From NCBI GenBank assembly GCA_029821755.1, contig JALGSV010000009.1:62001-126000 (forward strand): DNA of 64,000 nucleotides. The letters are read 5' to 3'. The position numbers and the translations under genes were made by a program. Of this stretch, positions 8,577 to 16,203 are shown piece after piece. The notes under the pieces are model-generated. The model did no database searches and had not been told where the DNA came from. It saw nothing but the letters and a program-made list of their open reading frames with translations. The DNA is from Candidatus Zipacnadum vermilionense. Lineage in GTDB: Bacteria > Armatimonadota > Zipacnadia > Zipacnadales > Zipacnadaceae. Position 1 is the first letter of the stretch, and each line of letters starts with the position of its first letter.

Positions 8577-9548
8577 CTACTTTCCTTCCTCTCCAAACGG
8601 CATTCCGTACGGCTCTTCATACGGCCGGAAAGGAACCATATCCGCAATCTCCTTCAGCGCGGCCAGAATCTCCGGGCTCAAGGGCCCCTTCTCCACTGCC
8701 GCTACATTCTGCTCCACCTGTTCCGGCGAGCGTGCCCCCATCAGGACGCAGGAGATGTTCGGGTTCGAGATGACGAATCGCAGCCCCACCTCGGTGATGG
8801 GCAGGTTGATCTCGTCCAGGTAGCTGTACAGCGCCTGGAACTGCCGGCGCCGCGGCAGGTTCAGCCAGGGAGCGTGGTTCACTTCGTCGTCAAACCGCGC
8901 CGACAGCCATCCCTGCTGCAGCGGCGAGCCGATGATAATACCCATCCCCAGCCCCATCGCCGCCGGCAGCACCTCCCACTCCGCCTCCCGCCACAGCAGG
9001 CTATACTGAAAGGCCGTCAACAGCACGTCAAAGTGTCCCGTCTTCAATACCCGGGCCATGGGGTAGGGGGTGGTTCCGGCCGCCCCGATGAACCGCGTCA
9101 GCCCCTGGGCCTTCGCCTCCTGCTGCACCTCCAGCACCGGCCCGGTGAAGTGCACCTTGTCGGTCCACCAGTCGAAGAAGTTGGGCGACTCCCGGTCGGG
9201 CTCGTGGATCATGAGCATGTCTATCTGCTCACGCCCCAGCAGGCGCAGGCTGTTCTCCAGTGACCGCCACAGGAAGTCCTTGTTCTGCGGCTCAAAGGGC
9301 TGCGGCTCGTACCCGAACTTGGTCGACACGATCACCGGCTGCGTGACGCCCCGCAGCGCCTCGCCGATGACCGCCTGGCTGTCCCCATAGCCCGGCGCCG
9401 TGTCAATGTAGTTGACGCCCAGTTCCAGCGCGCGGTGGATGGCGGCGATCCCCTGCTCCCGCTCCACCACAGAACTCACCACAAACCCTCCCCCCATCGC
9501 CAGTTCGCTAACCTGCATACCGGTCTTACCCAGCGTGCGATAGTTCAT
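8577..9548 (-). CDS. Aldo/keto reductase, paralogue 1
   Basis: A 323-aa NAD(P)-dependent aldo/keto reductase. The catalytic tetrad is visible: Asp and Tyr in NYIDTAPGYGDS, Lys in VIVSTKFG and His in MLMIHEPD. The C-terminal cofactor region (VLMGARSPEQVEQNV) is also intact. The start is set by AAGGAG seven bases upstream of the ATG. It is clearly homologous, at about half of positions by eye, to the next gene on the same strand, and both keep the unusual block YSLLWREAEWEVLP. This is a tandem duplication. Such enzymes in sugar loci often act on keto-sugars or inositols, but the substrate here is unknown. Confidence 0.9.
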   Translation of the reverse strand: MNYRTLGKTGMQVSELAMGGGFVVSSVVEREQGIAAIHRALELGVNYIDTAPGYGDSQAVIGEALRGVTQPVIVSTKFGYEPQPFEPQNKDFLWRSLENSLRLLGREQIDMLMIHEPDRESPNFFDWWTDKVHFTGPVLEVQQEAKAQGLTRFIGAAGTTPYPMARVLKTGHFDVLLTAFQYSLLWREAEWEVLPAAMGLGMGIIIGSPLQQGWLSARFDDEVNHAPWLNLPRRRQFQALYSYLDEINLPITEVGLRFVISNPNISCVLMGARSPEQVEQNVAAVEKGPLSPEILAALKEIADMVPFRPYEEPYGMPFGEEGK

Positions 9549-9634
9549 TGTTGAACTCCTTAGGATCAAACTTCAGACCTGAGGCCCGCAGGGGCAGCCC
9601 CGCCCCTCGCGCTCTCTCTTTTCCGTCCGTGTCT

Positions 9635-9675
9635 CCCCACTTCCGACTTTCGACTTCCCACTTCCGACTCTCCCC
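9635..9675. repeat. Short heptad-period tandem repeats (family H), copy 3
   Basis: The clearest copy. On the minus strand five 7-bp units run in series: AGAGTCG, GAAGTGG, GAAGTCG, AAAGTCG, GAAGTGG. It sits directly after the stop of aldo/keto reductase paralogue 2. Confidence 0.6.
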
Positions 9676-10658
9676 TAATGCGCCAGCATCGGCCCCTGAT
9701 ACGGCCTCCCAAAGGGCAACCCCATCGGCTCCTCCCACGGCCTGAACGGGCACAGGTCATAGATCTCCTGCAAGCGCCCCAGGACCTCTGGCAGCAGGGG
9801 CCCCTTCCCCACCGCGACCATATTCTCCTCGACCTCTTCCGCAGTCCGCGCACCGGTCAGGACCGTGTGGATATCGGGCTGCGAGATGCAGAAGCGCATG
9901 GCGCACTCGGTAATCGGCATCTCGATCTCATCCAGATAGGCATACAGCGCCTGGTACTGCTTCCGCCGGGGCAAGCTCATCCACGGTGCGCCGTGGTTAA
10001 CCTCCTCGTCAAACCGCCGGACCAGCGCCCCCTGCTGTAGTGGTGACCCCGCGACGACCCCGCAGTTATGCTTCTTCGCAGTGGGCAACACCTCCCACTC
10101 CGCCTCGCGCCAGAGCAGGCTGTAGTTAAACGCAGTCAGCACCACGTCATACTCCCCGGTGTCGATGATCCGCGCCAGCTCGTGGCAGGTCGTCCCCCCT
10201 AGGCCGGTGAAGCGAATCAGCCCCTCGGTCTTGAACTCCGCCAGCGCCTCCGTCACCGGCCCGTAGAACCGCTCGGGATCGCTCCACCAGTCATACTGTA
10301 GAGGCCGGTCGGGCTCGTGGATCATCAGGATATCCACCGCGTCGCGCTTGAGCAGCCGCAGACTCTCCTCCAGCGACCAGCGCAGGCCGTCTTTGTCCTG
10401 CGGGTTGAAGGGCTGCGGCTTGCCGCCCAGCTTGGTGCAGAGGTAGTAGGGGACGGTCACGTCCTCCAGCACTTGCCCCAGGATGGCCTCACTCTCGTTA
10501 TACCCCGCCGCGGTGTCCACGAGATTCATCCCCAGCTCCAGCGCCCGGTGCACCGCCCCGCGCGCCTGCTCCAGCGGCGGCCGCACCCAAAACTGCCCCC
10601 CGCCCATCGCCAGGTGACTGACTTCCAACCCCGTTCGTCCTAGCACGCGTTTCTCCAT
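9675..10658 (-). CDS. Aldo/keto reductase, paralogue 2
   Basis: A 327-aa aldo/keto reductase, the first gene of the same-strand set with paralogue 1 and the dehydrogenase. The tetrad is kept: Asp/Tyr in NLVDTAAGYNES, Lys in YLCTKLGG and His in ILMIHEPD. The start is set by GGGAGG about eight bases before the ATG of MEKRVLGRTG; an in-frame extension of 28 codons upstream has no homology. The C-terminal tail (PFRPWEEPMGLPFG) parallels paralogue 1, so the two copies diverged without domain loss. A divergent lipoprotein gene lies upstream. Confidence 0.9.
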   Translation of the reverse strand: MEKRVLGRTGLEVSHLAMGGGQFWVRPPLEQARGAVHRALELGMNLVDTAAGYNESEAILGQVLEDVTVPYYLCTKLGGKPQPFNPQDKDGLRWSLEESLRLLKRDAVDILMIHEPDRPLQYDWWSDPERFYGPVTEALAEFKTEGLIRFTGLGGTTCHELARIIDTGEYDVVLTAFNYSLLWREAEWEVLPTAKKHNCGVVAGSPLQQGALVRRFDEEVNHGAPWMSLPRRKQYQALYAYLDEIEMPITECAMRFCISQPDIHTVLTGARTAEEVEENMVAVGKGPLLPEVLGRLQEIYDLCPFRPWEEPMGLPFGRPYQGPMLAH

Positions 10659-10779
10659 ATGGATTCCTCCCTGAGTGACGGAACCGATTCTCCTTGCCGG
10701 GCGCGGTCTCGCCCCGGCCTCCCGGTGGCACCGGCACCCCATCGCCCGGCGTGTTTCCCCGAGCCACCACTGCTACCTC

Positions 10780-10808
10780 TTGCCTTTTTGCCTCTCATCT
10801 ACTATACT
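10780..10808 (+). promoter_or_regulatory. Sigma-70-like promoter of the lipoprotein gene
   Basis: TTGCCT and TATACT are separated by exactly 17 bp and lie about 30 bp upstream of the lipoprotein start. The -10 overlaps a perfect dyad (separate entry). Confidence 0.55.
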
Positions 10809-10819
10809 CCATAGTAGAT
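10797..10819. promoter_or_regulatory. Perfect 9-bp dyad over the -10 element (possible operator)
   Basis: ATCTACTAT, a 5-bp centre, then ATAGTAGAT: an uninterrupted inverted repeat that covers the -10 element and the likely transcription start. The position suits a repressor site. The TACTAT/ATAGTA half-sites loosely recall BlaI/MecI-type operators, which is only a resemblance. An RNA hairpin at the transcript 5' end is another reading. Confidence 0.5.
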
Positions 10820-10838
10820 AACGGAGGAGGTGCTCGCC

Positions 10839-11369
10839 ATGAACCGCTTGTACGTCTTTCTCGCCGCTGTTGTCCTGCTCCTGCTGCCGGCCCTCATTCT
10901 GTCGGGCTGCGCGAGCGACGACTGGTACTACGACGACTGCTGCGACGGCTCCCCCTCGGTGCACTACGTCACCTTGCTCCTGAACGTCTCCGACCAGAAC
11001 GGCGATCCTCTCCCCGGCTGCACCGTCTGGCTGGACGGCGAGGCGCAACCCGACAAGACCCTCCGGAGCTTCCGCACCCTCTCCGACTGCGACTGCGATT
11101 GGGACGGCTACCGGTACAACTGGCGCGTCAATGACTACCGGGTAGAGATCCCGAGCTGGACCGACCAGGAGCGAGTGGCGGTCTGGGTCACTAAGCCCGG
11201 CTGGGAGAACGAGTGCACTCGCTTCACCTTCTACACCTGGGATGACCGCTACATCCTGGCCCGGGCCACCTTCGTCATGCAGCCCGCCCTGGGGGTGACG
11301 CAAGTCGACCCCGCCCAGGGCCGCGAGGTCCCTTCCGACCGCTGCCCGGCGGCAGGTCCCGCGCCCTAA
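10839..11369 (+). CDS. Putative lipoprotein, unknown function
   Basis: A 176-aa protein with a clear lipoprotein signal: MNR, a long hydrophobic stretch (LYVFLAAVVLLLLPALI) and the lipobox LSGC with the lipidated Cys at 24. The mature part starts with many Asp, Tyr and Cys residues (SDDWYYDDCC) and contains a segment reading as a carboxypeptidase-regulatory-like beta sandwich (LLLNVSDQNGDPLPGCTVWLDG). The start is set by GGAGGAGG eight bases before the ATG. It stands alone on the plus strand between minus-strand genes, with its own promoter. Confidence 0.75.
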   Translation: MNRLYVFLAAVVLLLLPALILSGCASDDWYYDDCCDGSPSVHYVTLLLNVSDQNGDPLPGCTVWLDGEAQPDKTLRSFRTLSDCDCDWDGYRYNWRVNDYRVEIPSWTDQERVAVWVTKPGWENECTRFTFYTWDDRYILARATFVMQPALGVTQVDPAQGREVPSDRCPAAGPAP

Positions 11370-11400
11370 CCCCCTCCCCTTTGCGGGGGGAGAAGGGATA
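11370..11400. repeat. C-rich hairpin repeat (family A), short copy
   Basis: AACCCCCTCCCC, a TTGC turn and GGGGGGAGAAGGG follow the lipoprotein stop directly, between convergent genes. It could act as a terminator hairpin, though no T-run follows. Confidence 0.45.
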
Positions 11401-11434
11401 GCTGCCCGCGACCTGCCTCCTGCCCTGCTCGCGA

Positions 11435-12490
11435 CTAGTACTCCCCGTACTCCTCCACCGCCTCAAAGAAGGCGAGTATGTTCTCCGTCGGCACGTCCGG
11501 CTCCAGCACGTGCGTCGGGGCCAGGAACAGCCCCCCGCCCCGGCCCACCGTCTCGATCAGGTGCTTGATGGCCGCCTTCACCTCCGCCGCCGTGCCGAAG
11601 GGCATGGTCGTCTGCGTCCCCACGCAGCCCCAGAAGGCCAGCCGGTCGCCGTACTGCTCTTTGATCTTCCCCTGATCCATGCACTCCGGTTGCACCGGGT
11701 TGAGGATATCCAGGCCCATCTCGATCAGCTCCGCAATGATCGGCTCGATCATCCCGTCGCTGTGGTACCAGATCTGGATCTCCGGGTTGATCTCCTTCAC
11801 CGCCGCGTAGATCTTCCCCCAGCGCGGCCTAAACCACTGCCGCCAGGTGGCCGGGCTCATCATCAGCCGGTCTTGCATCCCCACATCGTCCCCGGTCATC
11901 ACGCAGTCCACGCCCGCCTCGGCGAAGCGCTTGGCGACGAACAGGTTATTCGCGGTGATCCGGTCCAGCAGGTACTCCGCTTGGTCGGGCTCCTCCAGGA
12001 ACTGCAGCATCAGCTTGGGCATGGAGGTAACCTGCCAGGCGTTCTCCCAGATATGCCCCACGAAGCCGGTCACGTACTTGCCCTGCTCGTGTAGCTCCGC
12101 CACCGCCGCCTCCAGGTGCTCATGGCGATAGGCGGGCATCGGGTCGGGCCAGGGGTAGCTTTCCAGGTCCTCCAGCGTGGTCGGCTGGTCTAGGGGGTAC
12201 TGCTTCTTGGTGAAGTGGTAGAAGTCCCCTTTCAGCTCCACCGTGCCATAGTCCCCCACCCCGGCGTCGTCGGGGATGCCTTCCGGGTGGTACTCGGTGA
12301 AGTCCCGCTTGTCCCGCGAGGGCTTGAACCCCACGTTCGCGGTGTCGTAGTGCCAGTGCTCGGCTGGGTCCATGATCCCCGTCTCGGCCGTGAACCGCTC
12401 CCACAGCGAGGGGGTGAACCCCACCTCAGCCGGCACCCGATCCGGCACCTGTCGCGACATAGCAGTGTACACGCGTTCTCTTCCGGTCAT
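11435..12490 (-). CDS. Uroporphyrinogen-decarboxylase-like (URO-D/MtaA-type) protein
   Basis: A 351-aa TIM-barrel protein of the URO-D superfamily, which includes heme-pathway decarboxylases and cobalamin-dependent methyltransferase subunits such as MtaA. The DILNPVQPECMDQGKIKEQY and FLAPTHVLEPDVPTENILAF stretches are typical of the large non-heme branch common in sugar-degrading bacteria. I see no other heme genes nearby, so a heme role is unlikely. Two starts are possible, the ATG chosen (MTGRERVYTAM) or a GTG two codons upstream, both behind GAGAGGAG. The beta-helix gene lies upstream on the same strand, 74 bp away. Confidence 0.82.
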   Translation of the reverse strand: MTGRERVYTAMSRQVPDRVPAEVGFTPSLWERFTAETGIMDPAEHWHYDTANVGFKPSRDKRDFTEYHPEGIPDDAGVGDYGTVELKGDFYHFTKKQYPLDQPTTLEDLESYPWPDPMPAYRHEHLEAAVAELHEQGKYVTGFVGHIWENAWQVTSMPKLMLQFLEEPDQAEYLLDRITANNLFVAKRFAEAGVDCVMTGDDVGMQDRLMMSPATWRQWFRPRWGKIYAAVKEINPEIQIWYHSDGMIEPIIAELIEMGLDILNPVQPECMDQGKIKEQYGDRLAFWGCVGTQTTMPFGTAAEVKAAIKHLIETVGRGGGLFLAPTHVLEPDVPTENILAFFEAVEEYGEY

Positions 12491-12500
12491 ATGCACAGTG

Positions 12501-12524
12501 ACTCCTCTCAACTCTCGACTCCCC
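12501..12524. repeat. Short heptad-period tandem repeats (family H), copy 4
   Basis: On the minus strand GGAGTCG-AGAGTTG-AGAGGAG gives three 7-bp units just upstream of the URO-D-like start. The last unit overlaps that gene's ribosome-binding site. Confidence 0.4.
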
Positions 12525-12560
12525 CTCTCCTGCAAGGACAGGGGGGCAGGGGGGTGAGGC
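12521..12560. repeat. C-rich hairpin repeat (family A), copy 5
   Basis: CCCCCTCTCCTGCAAGGA pairs imperfectly with the following G-rich arm. The copy fills the spacer between the beta-helix stop and the URO-D-like start. Confidence 0.6.
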
Positions 12561-12564
12561 CTCC

Positions 12565-13770
12565 CTACCCCCTCTCATCTACCACCGCCAGCTTCTTCCC
12601 TCCGAGTATCTTGTTCTTGCCCACCTCCACCGACCTCACCCCCGCCGCTATCCTTATCCCCGCCTTCCCCTTGGTCGGCCGGATGGTATTCCCCTCGATG
12701 ACTATCCCCTCCAGCTCCGCCGCCAGGTCCACCTCCGCCACCCCTTGCGTCCGGCAGTTGTCCTCGATCACGTTATCCCGCACCTGCACCCGGTGCCCCG
12801 CGGCCGCCACGTCCAGCTCCCGGAAGATAATCCCTGCCCCGCCGTTGCCGTGGATATGGCAGCGCCGTATGAGGTGGTCGGTATCTCGGTTCCCGCAGTT
12901 CAGCCCATTCCCCGCGTTCCCGACAAACTCGCTATCCTCCACGATCCCCTCCGTTGTCCGCACGCAGTAGAACAGCCCCTCGTTACTGTTATTCTCCGAC
13001 CGGCAATCCTTGACCAGCCAGCGCGTCGAGCCCGACCCCGGATGCAGCCCGCACCGGCAGCCGGTCACCGTAATCCGCTGGAAGAGCAGATCATAGTTCT
13101 GCTGCCACGACACCCCGTCCCCGTTGTAGTCGTTGATGACGAGGTCACTGAAGCTCAGGTTCTTGCACCCCAGCACGAAGATCGCCCCGCCCCGGCAACC
13201 GTCAATCGCCGCATTCTTGGCCGAATTCCCCTCGAGCCGCAATGACGCCACCGACGCTTCCTCCACGTCATACCCGCTGATTATCGGGTACACGCTCACC
13301 ACCACCGCGTTGCGGGAGCGGCCGTAGTCGTACATCAGCGGCTTGGTGATCCCGAAGCGGTCCCCGTCGCGGTACAGCAGCGTAGCCACTGTCCGGATGA
13401 ACCCGCCCGAGGCGTCGTCATACACATACACGCCCATCCCCGGCCGGAACTTGTCCGGCTCGGCTAGCGAGACATCCGAGTGCCCGAAGGCAATGTCGTT
13501 AGACAGCGCCGACTGCACCGAGGGCGGCTTGAGCAGCACGGTATCCTCGCCGCTCCCCACGATGCTCACCCGTGAGCGCAGGTGCAGCGAGTCGTGCATG
13601 GTGTACTTCCCCGCCTGCACCCGCACCGTCCCCCCCCCCACTCCCGCGATATAGTCCACCGCCGCCTGCAGAGCGACGTTGTCCTTCCCCTTGATGTCCG
13701 CCCCTGCCTTCGGCCCCACGGTAACCGTCAGCGCATTCGGGTGGCCCTCCACCCAGCGTCCCATGCTCAT
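12565..13770 (-). CDS. Right-handed parallel beta-helix (pectate-lyase-like) protein
   Basis: A 401-aa protein. The N-terminus ALQAAVDYIAGVGGGTVRVQ and AGKYTMHDSLHLRSRVSIVG are the classic opening of pectate-lyase/pectinesterase-like beta helices. About ten rungs follow, with repeated small-residue and Asn turns (GNAGNGLNCGN, IHGNGGAGI, VRDNVIEDN, VIEGNTI). No signal peptide is visible, so it may be cytoplasmic or exported by another route. The start is set by AAAGGAG seven bases before the ATG. A polysaccharide-binding or lyase/epimerase role is likely, but no catalytic set can be named by eye. Confidence 0.82.
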   Translation of the reverse strand: MSMGRWVEGHPNALTVTVGPKAGADIKGKDNVALQAAVDYIAGVGGGTVRVQAGKYTMHDSLHLRSRVSIVGSGEDTVLLKPPSVQSALSNDIAFGHSDVSLAEPDKFRPGMGVYVYDDASGGFIRTVATLLYRDGDRFGITKPLMYDYGRSRNAVVVSVYPIISGYDVEEASVASLRLEGNSAKNAAIDGCRGGAIFVLGCKNLSFSDLVINDYNGDGVSWQQNYDLLFQRITVTGCRCGLHPGSGSTRWLVKDCRSENNSNEGLFYCVRTTEGIVEDSEFVGNAGNGLNCGNRDTDHLIRRCHIHGNGGAGIIFRELDVAAAGHRVQVRDNVIEDNCRTQGVAEVDLAAELEGIVIEGNTIRPTKGKAGIRIAAGVRSVEVGKNKILGGKKLAVVDERG

Positions 13771-13795
13771 GGTGATGCTCCTTTGGGGGATTGGT

Positions 13796-13824
13796 GGTCG
13801 ATGACCGATGACTGATGAGTGCGG
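13796..13824. repeat. Short heptad-period tandem repeats (family H), copy 5
   Basis: Three adjacent 7-bp units, GATGACC, GATGACT and GATGAGT, lie just upstream of the beta-helix gene. The unit differs from the GAAGTCG-type copies but keeps the 7-bp period. Confidence 0.5.
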
Positions 13825-14087
13825 AATCGGCCGAAGCGCCTACGAGCCTCACCTCTGCAATTCATCATTCATCAATTGCGGATACGATTCTCCTCCCTTT
13901 CTCTAACTCCTCCCCTGAACGTCCTCCTCCGCGGTTTCGTCAGCACCTCCGGCCCCACGGAACGCTCCCGGAGAGAAACTACCCATTAACAAGTCCGCCC
14001 AGGTCATCCTGGTCACCGGCACCAGCGGGCGAAGTGTCCGGCCCCCGGCTGCCACTGACCACTCCTTCCCGAGAGGGTCGTTTTTCT

Positions 14088-14144
14088 TCCCCCTCCCCTG
14101 CCGGGCGCAGGGAACGTGCGCAGAGAAGGGGCAGGGGGTGAGGC
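14088..14144. repeat. C-rich hairpin repeat (family A), copy 6
   Basis: CCCCCTCCCCTGC is followed by a GGGCGCAG...GTGCGC inner part and a GAAGGGGCAGGGGGTGAGGC tail, as in the copies near 28.0 and 31.7 kb. It lies upstream of the msr gene. Confidence 0.6.
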
Positions 14145-14188
14145 CTGCCCGGAACGCCTGCCATCCGCTGTGCGTCTAATCTTGCAGT

Positions 14189-15214
14189 ATGGACCTTAGC
14201 AGCAACCGTTGCCTCAAGTGGGGTCTGATCGGCAGTCTCGTGGTCGCCCTGGCCTTGTGCCTGGCCCTGTTCCTCCTGGCCACCCGCGCTGGCGGCGAGA
14301 CCACGGACACGGCCCCGCCTGTCCCCGGAGACAACCAACCCATCATGACCACCCCACCCGCCGAAGAGACCTACCGCCAGCTCACCCCCGAGGAGGAGAA
14401 CGTCATCCTCCGCCAGGGCACCGAACGCCCCTTCACCGGGGAATACACCGACCACTTCGCCGCCGGCCTTTACACCTGCAAGCGCTGCGGCGCGATGCTC
14501 TACCACTGGCAAGACAAGTTCCCCTCCCACTACGGCTGGCCGTCCTTCGACCACTCGATCCCCGGCGCGGTCAAGCGCACTCCCGACGCCGACGGCATAA
14601 GGACCGAGATCACCTGTGCCCACTGCGGCGGACACCTCGGCCACGTCTTCGAGGGCGAGGGCCTCACCGACAAGGACACCCGCTACTGCGTCAACTCGAT
14701 TTCCATGCTGTTCTTGCCGGAGGAGCAGGTCAAGTACGGCCAGGCCTACTTCGCCGCCGGTTGTTTCTGGGGAATACAGCACCTGCTGGACCAGCAGCCC
14801 GGCGTGCTCCAGACCACGGTAGGCTACACCGGCGGTCACACCGAGACCCCCACCTACCAGCAGGTCTGCAGTCACACCACCGGCCACGCCGAGGCGGTGG
14901 CGGTGCTCTACGATCCGGTGCGGGTCTCCTTCGAGACGCTGGCGAAGCTCTTCTTCGAGATCCACGACCCCACTCAGCTCAACCGCCAGGGCCCCGACCG
15001 GGGCGACCAGTACCGCTCAGCAATTTTCTACACCACCGACGAGCAACAGCAGGTAGCGGAGAAGCTGATCGCGGAGCTGAAGGGACGGGGAATGAACGTG
15101 GTAACCGAGGTAACCCCCGCCGGGCCCTTCTGGCCCGGGGAGGACTACCACCAGGAGTACTACCAAAAGCAGGGCGGACAACCGTACTGCCACGCGAGGA
15201 AGCAACTCTGGTAG
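14189..15214 (+). CDS. msrBA: Membrane-anchored MsrB-MsrA fusion methionine sulfoxide reductase
   Basis: A 341-aa fusion that repairs both methionine-sulfoxide epimers in exported proteins. Residues 9-30 form a signal anchor (LKWGLIGSLVVALALCLALF). The MsrB domain (about 65-180) has two zinc CxxC pairs (CKRC, CAHC) and the catalytic Cys in RYCVNSISM. The MsrA domain (about 184-341) has the GCFWG catalytic motif, TVGYTGGHTETPTY and EDYHQEYY. The order B then A is the reverse of the Neisseria-type fusion. No ribosome-binding site precedes the ATG. A TCTAAT hexamer ends eight bases upstream, so a leaderless transcript is possible. Extracytoplasmic oxidative repair is the likely role. Confidence 0.93.
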   Translation: MDLSSNRCLKWGLIGSLVVALALCLALFLLATRAGGETTDTAPPVPGDNQPIMTTPPAEETYRQLTPEEENVILRQGTERPFTGEYTDHFAAGLYTCKRCGAMLYHWQDKFPSHYGWPSFDHSIPGAVKRTPDADGIRTEITCAHCGGHLGHVFEGEGLTDKDTRYCVNSISMLFLPEEQVKYGQAYFAAGCFWGIQHLLDQQPGVLQTTVGYTGGHTETPTYQQVCSHTTGHAEAVAVLYDPVRVSFETLAKLFFEIHDPTQLNRQGPDRGDQYRSAIFYTTDEQQQVAEKLIAELKGRGMNVVTEVTPAGPFWPGEDYHQEYYQKQGGQPYCHARKQLW

Positions 15215-15229
15215 CCCCTCCCGCCCCCT

Positions 15230-15256
15230 TGTAGGGCGCGGGCTACCTACCGCGCC
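15230..15256. repeat. Single arm of the TGTAGGGCG-type inverted element
   Basis: TGTAGGGCGCGGGCTACC is followed by a CGCGCC-rich tail. This matches the outer arms of the 120-bp composite element near 8.5 kb. Here it is alone, after the msr stop. Confidence 0.4.
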
Positions 15257-15372
15257 GCGCCGTAACGCCCGGCACGCTCCTCCCGGACAACCTCCCCCCA
15301 ACGGAACCCTTCCCCTCCCCCCAGCGTCTACCCTCTCAGAACCACCCACCGCACCTCCGGAGGCGACCCATC

Positions 15373-16113
15373 GTGCGCACCGCCGTGCAGGTTGTGCTTG
15401 CCCTCTCCCTCCTCTGCAACTGCAGGCTGGCCGCCCCCCAGCCACCCGCCGCCCCGGTTGCCGCGCCGACGCCCCAGCTCGACGTCAAGGCCGCCTTCGA
15501 CCAGGCCTATGCCGATTGGCTGGCCTACCTGCCCTCGGTATCCTTCCACTCCGACTCCGGGCCCTATGTGAACAACGAGCCCTTCAACCGCATGGTCGCG
15601 CTCGGCCCCGCCGCTCTCCCCTGCTTCTTCGCCAAGCTGACCCCCACCGCAGGCACCGCCGAACCCGCCCCATCCCTCTTGTGGGCAGGGGTGTGGCGCC
15701 TTACCAAGCGAAACTTCTCCAAGGAGGAACTGGAAGCCGCTCCCCGTCAGGGACAGACCGGGGACATCTGGTTCAACTGGTGGCGCGCGGGAGAGGCCGG
15801 CGCTCGCCGCGATTTCGACACCCGCCTCGCCGCCTGGCACCAGGTCAAAGGGAACGCAAAGACCGTCTCTCTGTGGACCCAGGAGACGGTCTACCTCACC
15901 GACTACAACTACCTTAGCACGCCGCGCCGACAGATGACCCCCGCCGGCGACGCTTACCAGGCCCTCCAGGACCTCGGCCTCGCCATCCTCCCCTTCCTCG
16001 CGGAGCAGTTCCAGCAGGGGAACTACGAGTTCGTGGACATGGCCTACGCCCTCACCGACAACAAGCCACCGCCGCCTAGCGAGGTCGCCCTGTCGGCGAA
16101 AGGCAGGGCTTAG
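15373..16113 (+). CDS. Secreted protein of unknown function, likely cut short by an amber codon
   Basis: A 246-aa product with an N-terminal signal (MRTAVQVVLALSLLCNC), possibly a lipoprotein since a Cys follows the hydrophobic stretch. The body is rich in Trp and Ala (GDIWFNWWRAGEAGARRDF, LGLAILPFLAEQF), compatible with a HEAT-like helical protein, but I do not recognise a family. The frame stops at TAG (16111-16113) and then stays open for 26 more codons reading SFLTWWEQNQAQWTIPWPE before a second TAG at 16192-16194. That tail resembles the WFNWWR segment inside the protein. The first TAG is therefore probably a nonsense change or sequence error, and the full gene would end at 16194. Confidence 0.65.
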   Translation: MRTAVQVVLALSLLCNCRLAAPQPPAAPVAAPTPQLDVKAAFDQAYADWLAYLPSVSFHSDSGPYVNNEPFNRMVALGPAALPCFFAKLTPTAGTAEPAPSLLWAGVWRLTKRNFSKEELEAAPRQGQTGDIWFNWWRAGEAGARRDFDTRLAAWHQVKGNAKTVSLWTQETVYLTDYNYLSTPRRQMTPAGDAYQALQDLGLAILPFLAEQFQQGNYEFVDMAYALTDNKPPPPSEVALSAKGRA

Positions 16114-16194
16114 AGCTTCCTCACCTGGTGGGAGCAGAACCAGGCGCAGTGGACGATCCCCTGGCCGGAGGCGACGGCTACGGCGGGACAGTAG
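16114..16194 (+). pseudogene. In-frame 3' remainder of the preceding secreted-protein gene
   Basis: The same frame continues for 26 codons past the amber codon, with Trp-rich protein-like content (FLTWWEQNQAQWTIPWP), before TAG. It has no start of its own. A single base change (for example GAG to TAG) would explain the split. Confidence 0.55.
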
Positions 16195-16203
16195 GCTCCC
16201 TTC

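Larger units (their letters stand above)
13771..14188. other. Gene-free spacer of 418 bp between divergent genes
   Basis: I found no convincing gene here. It holds a heptad tract near 13796-13824 (GATGACC-GATGACT-GATGAGT), a small GCAATT/AATTGC dyad at about 13856-13879, and a family A C-rich hairpin at 14088-14144. Open frames across it are compositionally driven. Confidence 0.7.

Noticed and set aside
11435-12490. URO-D-like gene as a heme biosynthesis hemE
   Set aside because: No other heme genes are nearby, and the sequence style matches the non-heme branch found beside sugar enzymes.
13979-14965. 328-codon minus-strand frame over msrBA
   Set aside because: Antisense to well-supported MsrB and MsrA domains; no family motif and no ribosome-binding site.
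16111-16113. Amber recoding (pyrrolysine-like or suppressor) as the general reason for the in-frame TAG
   Set aside because: Several genes in the window end in TAG with no protein-like extension, and no recoding machinery is seen.
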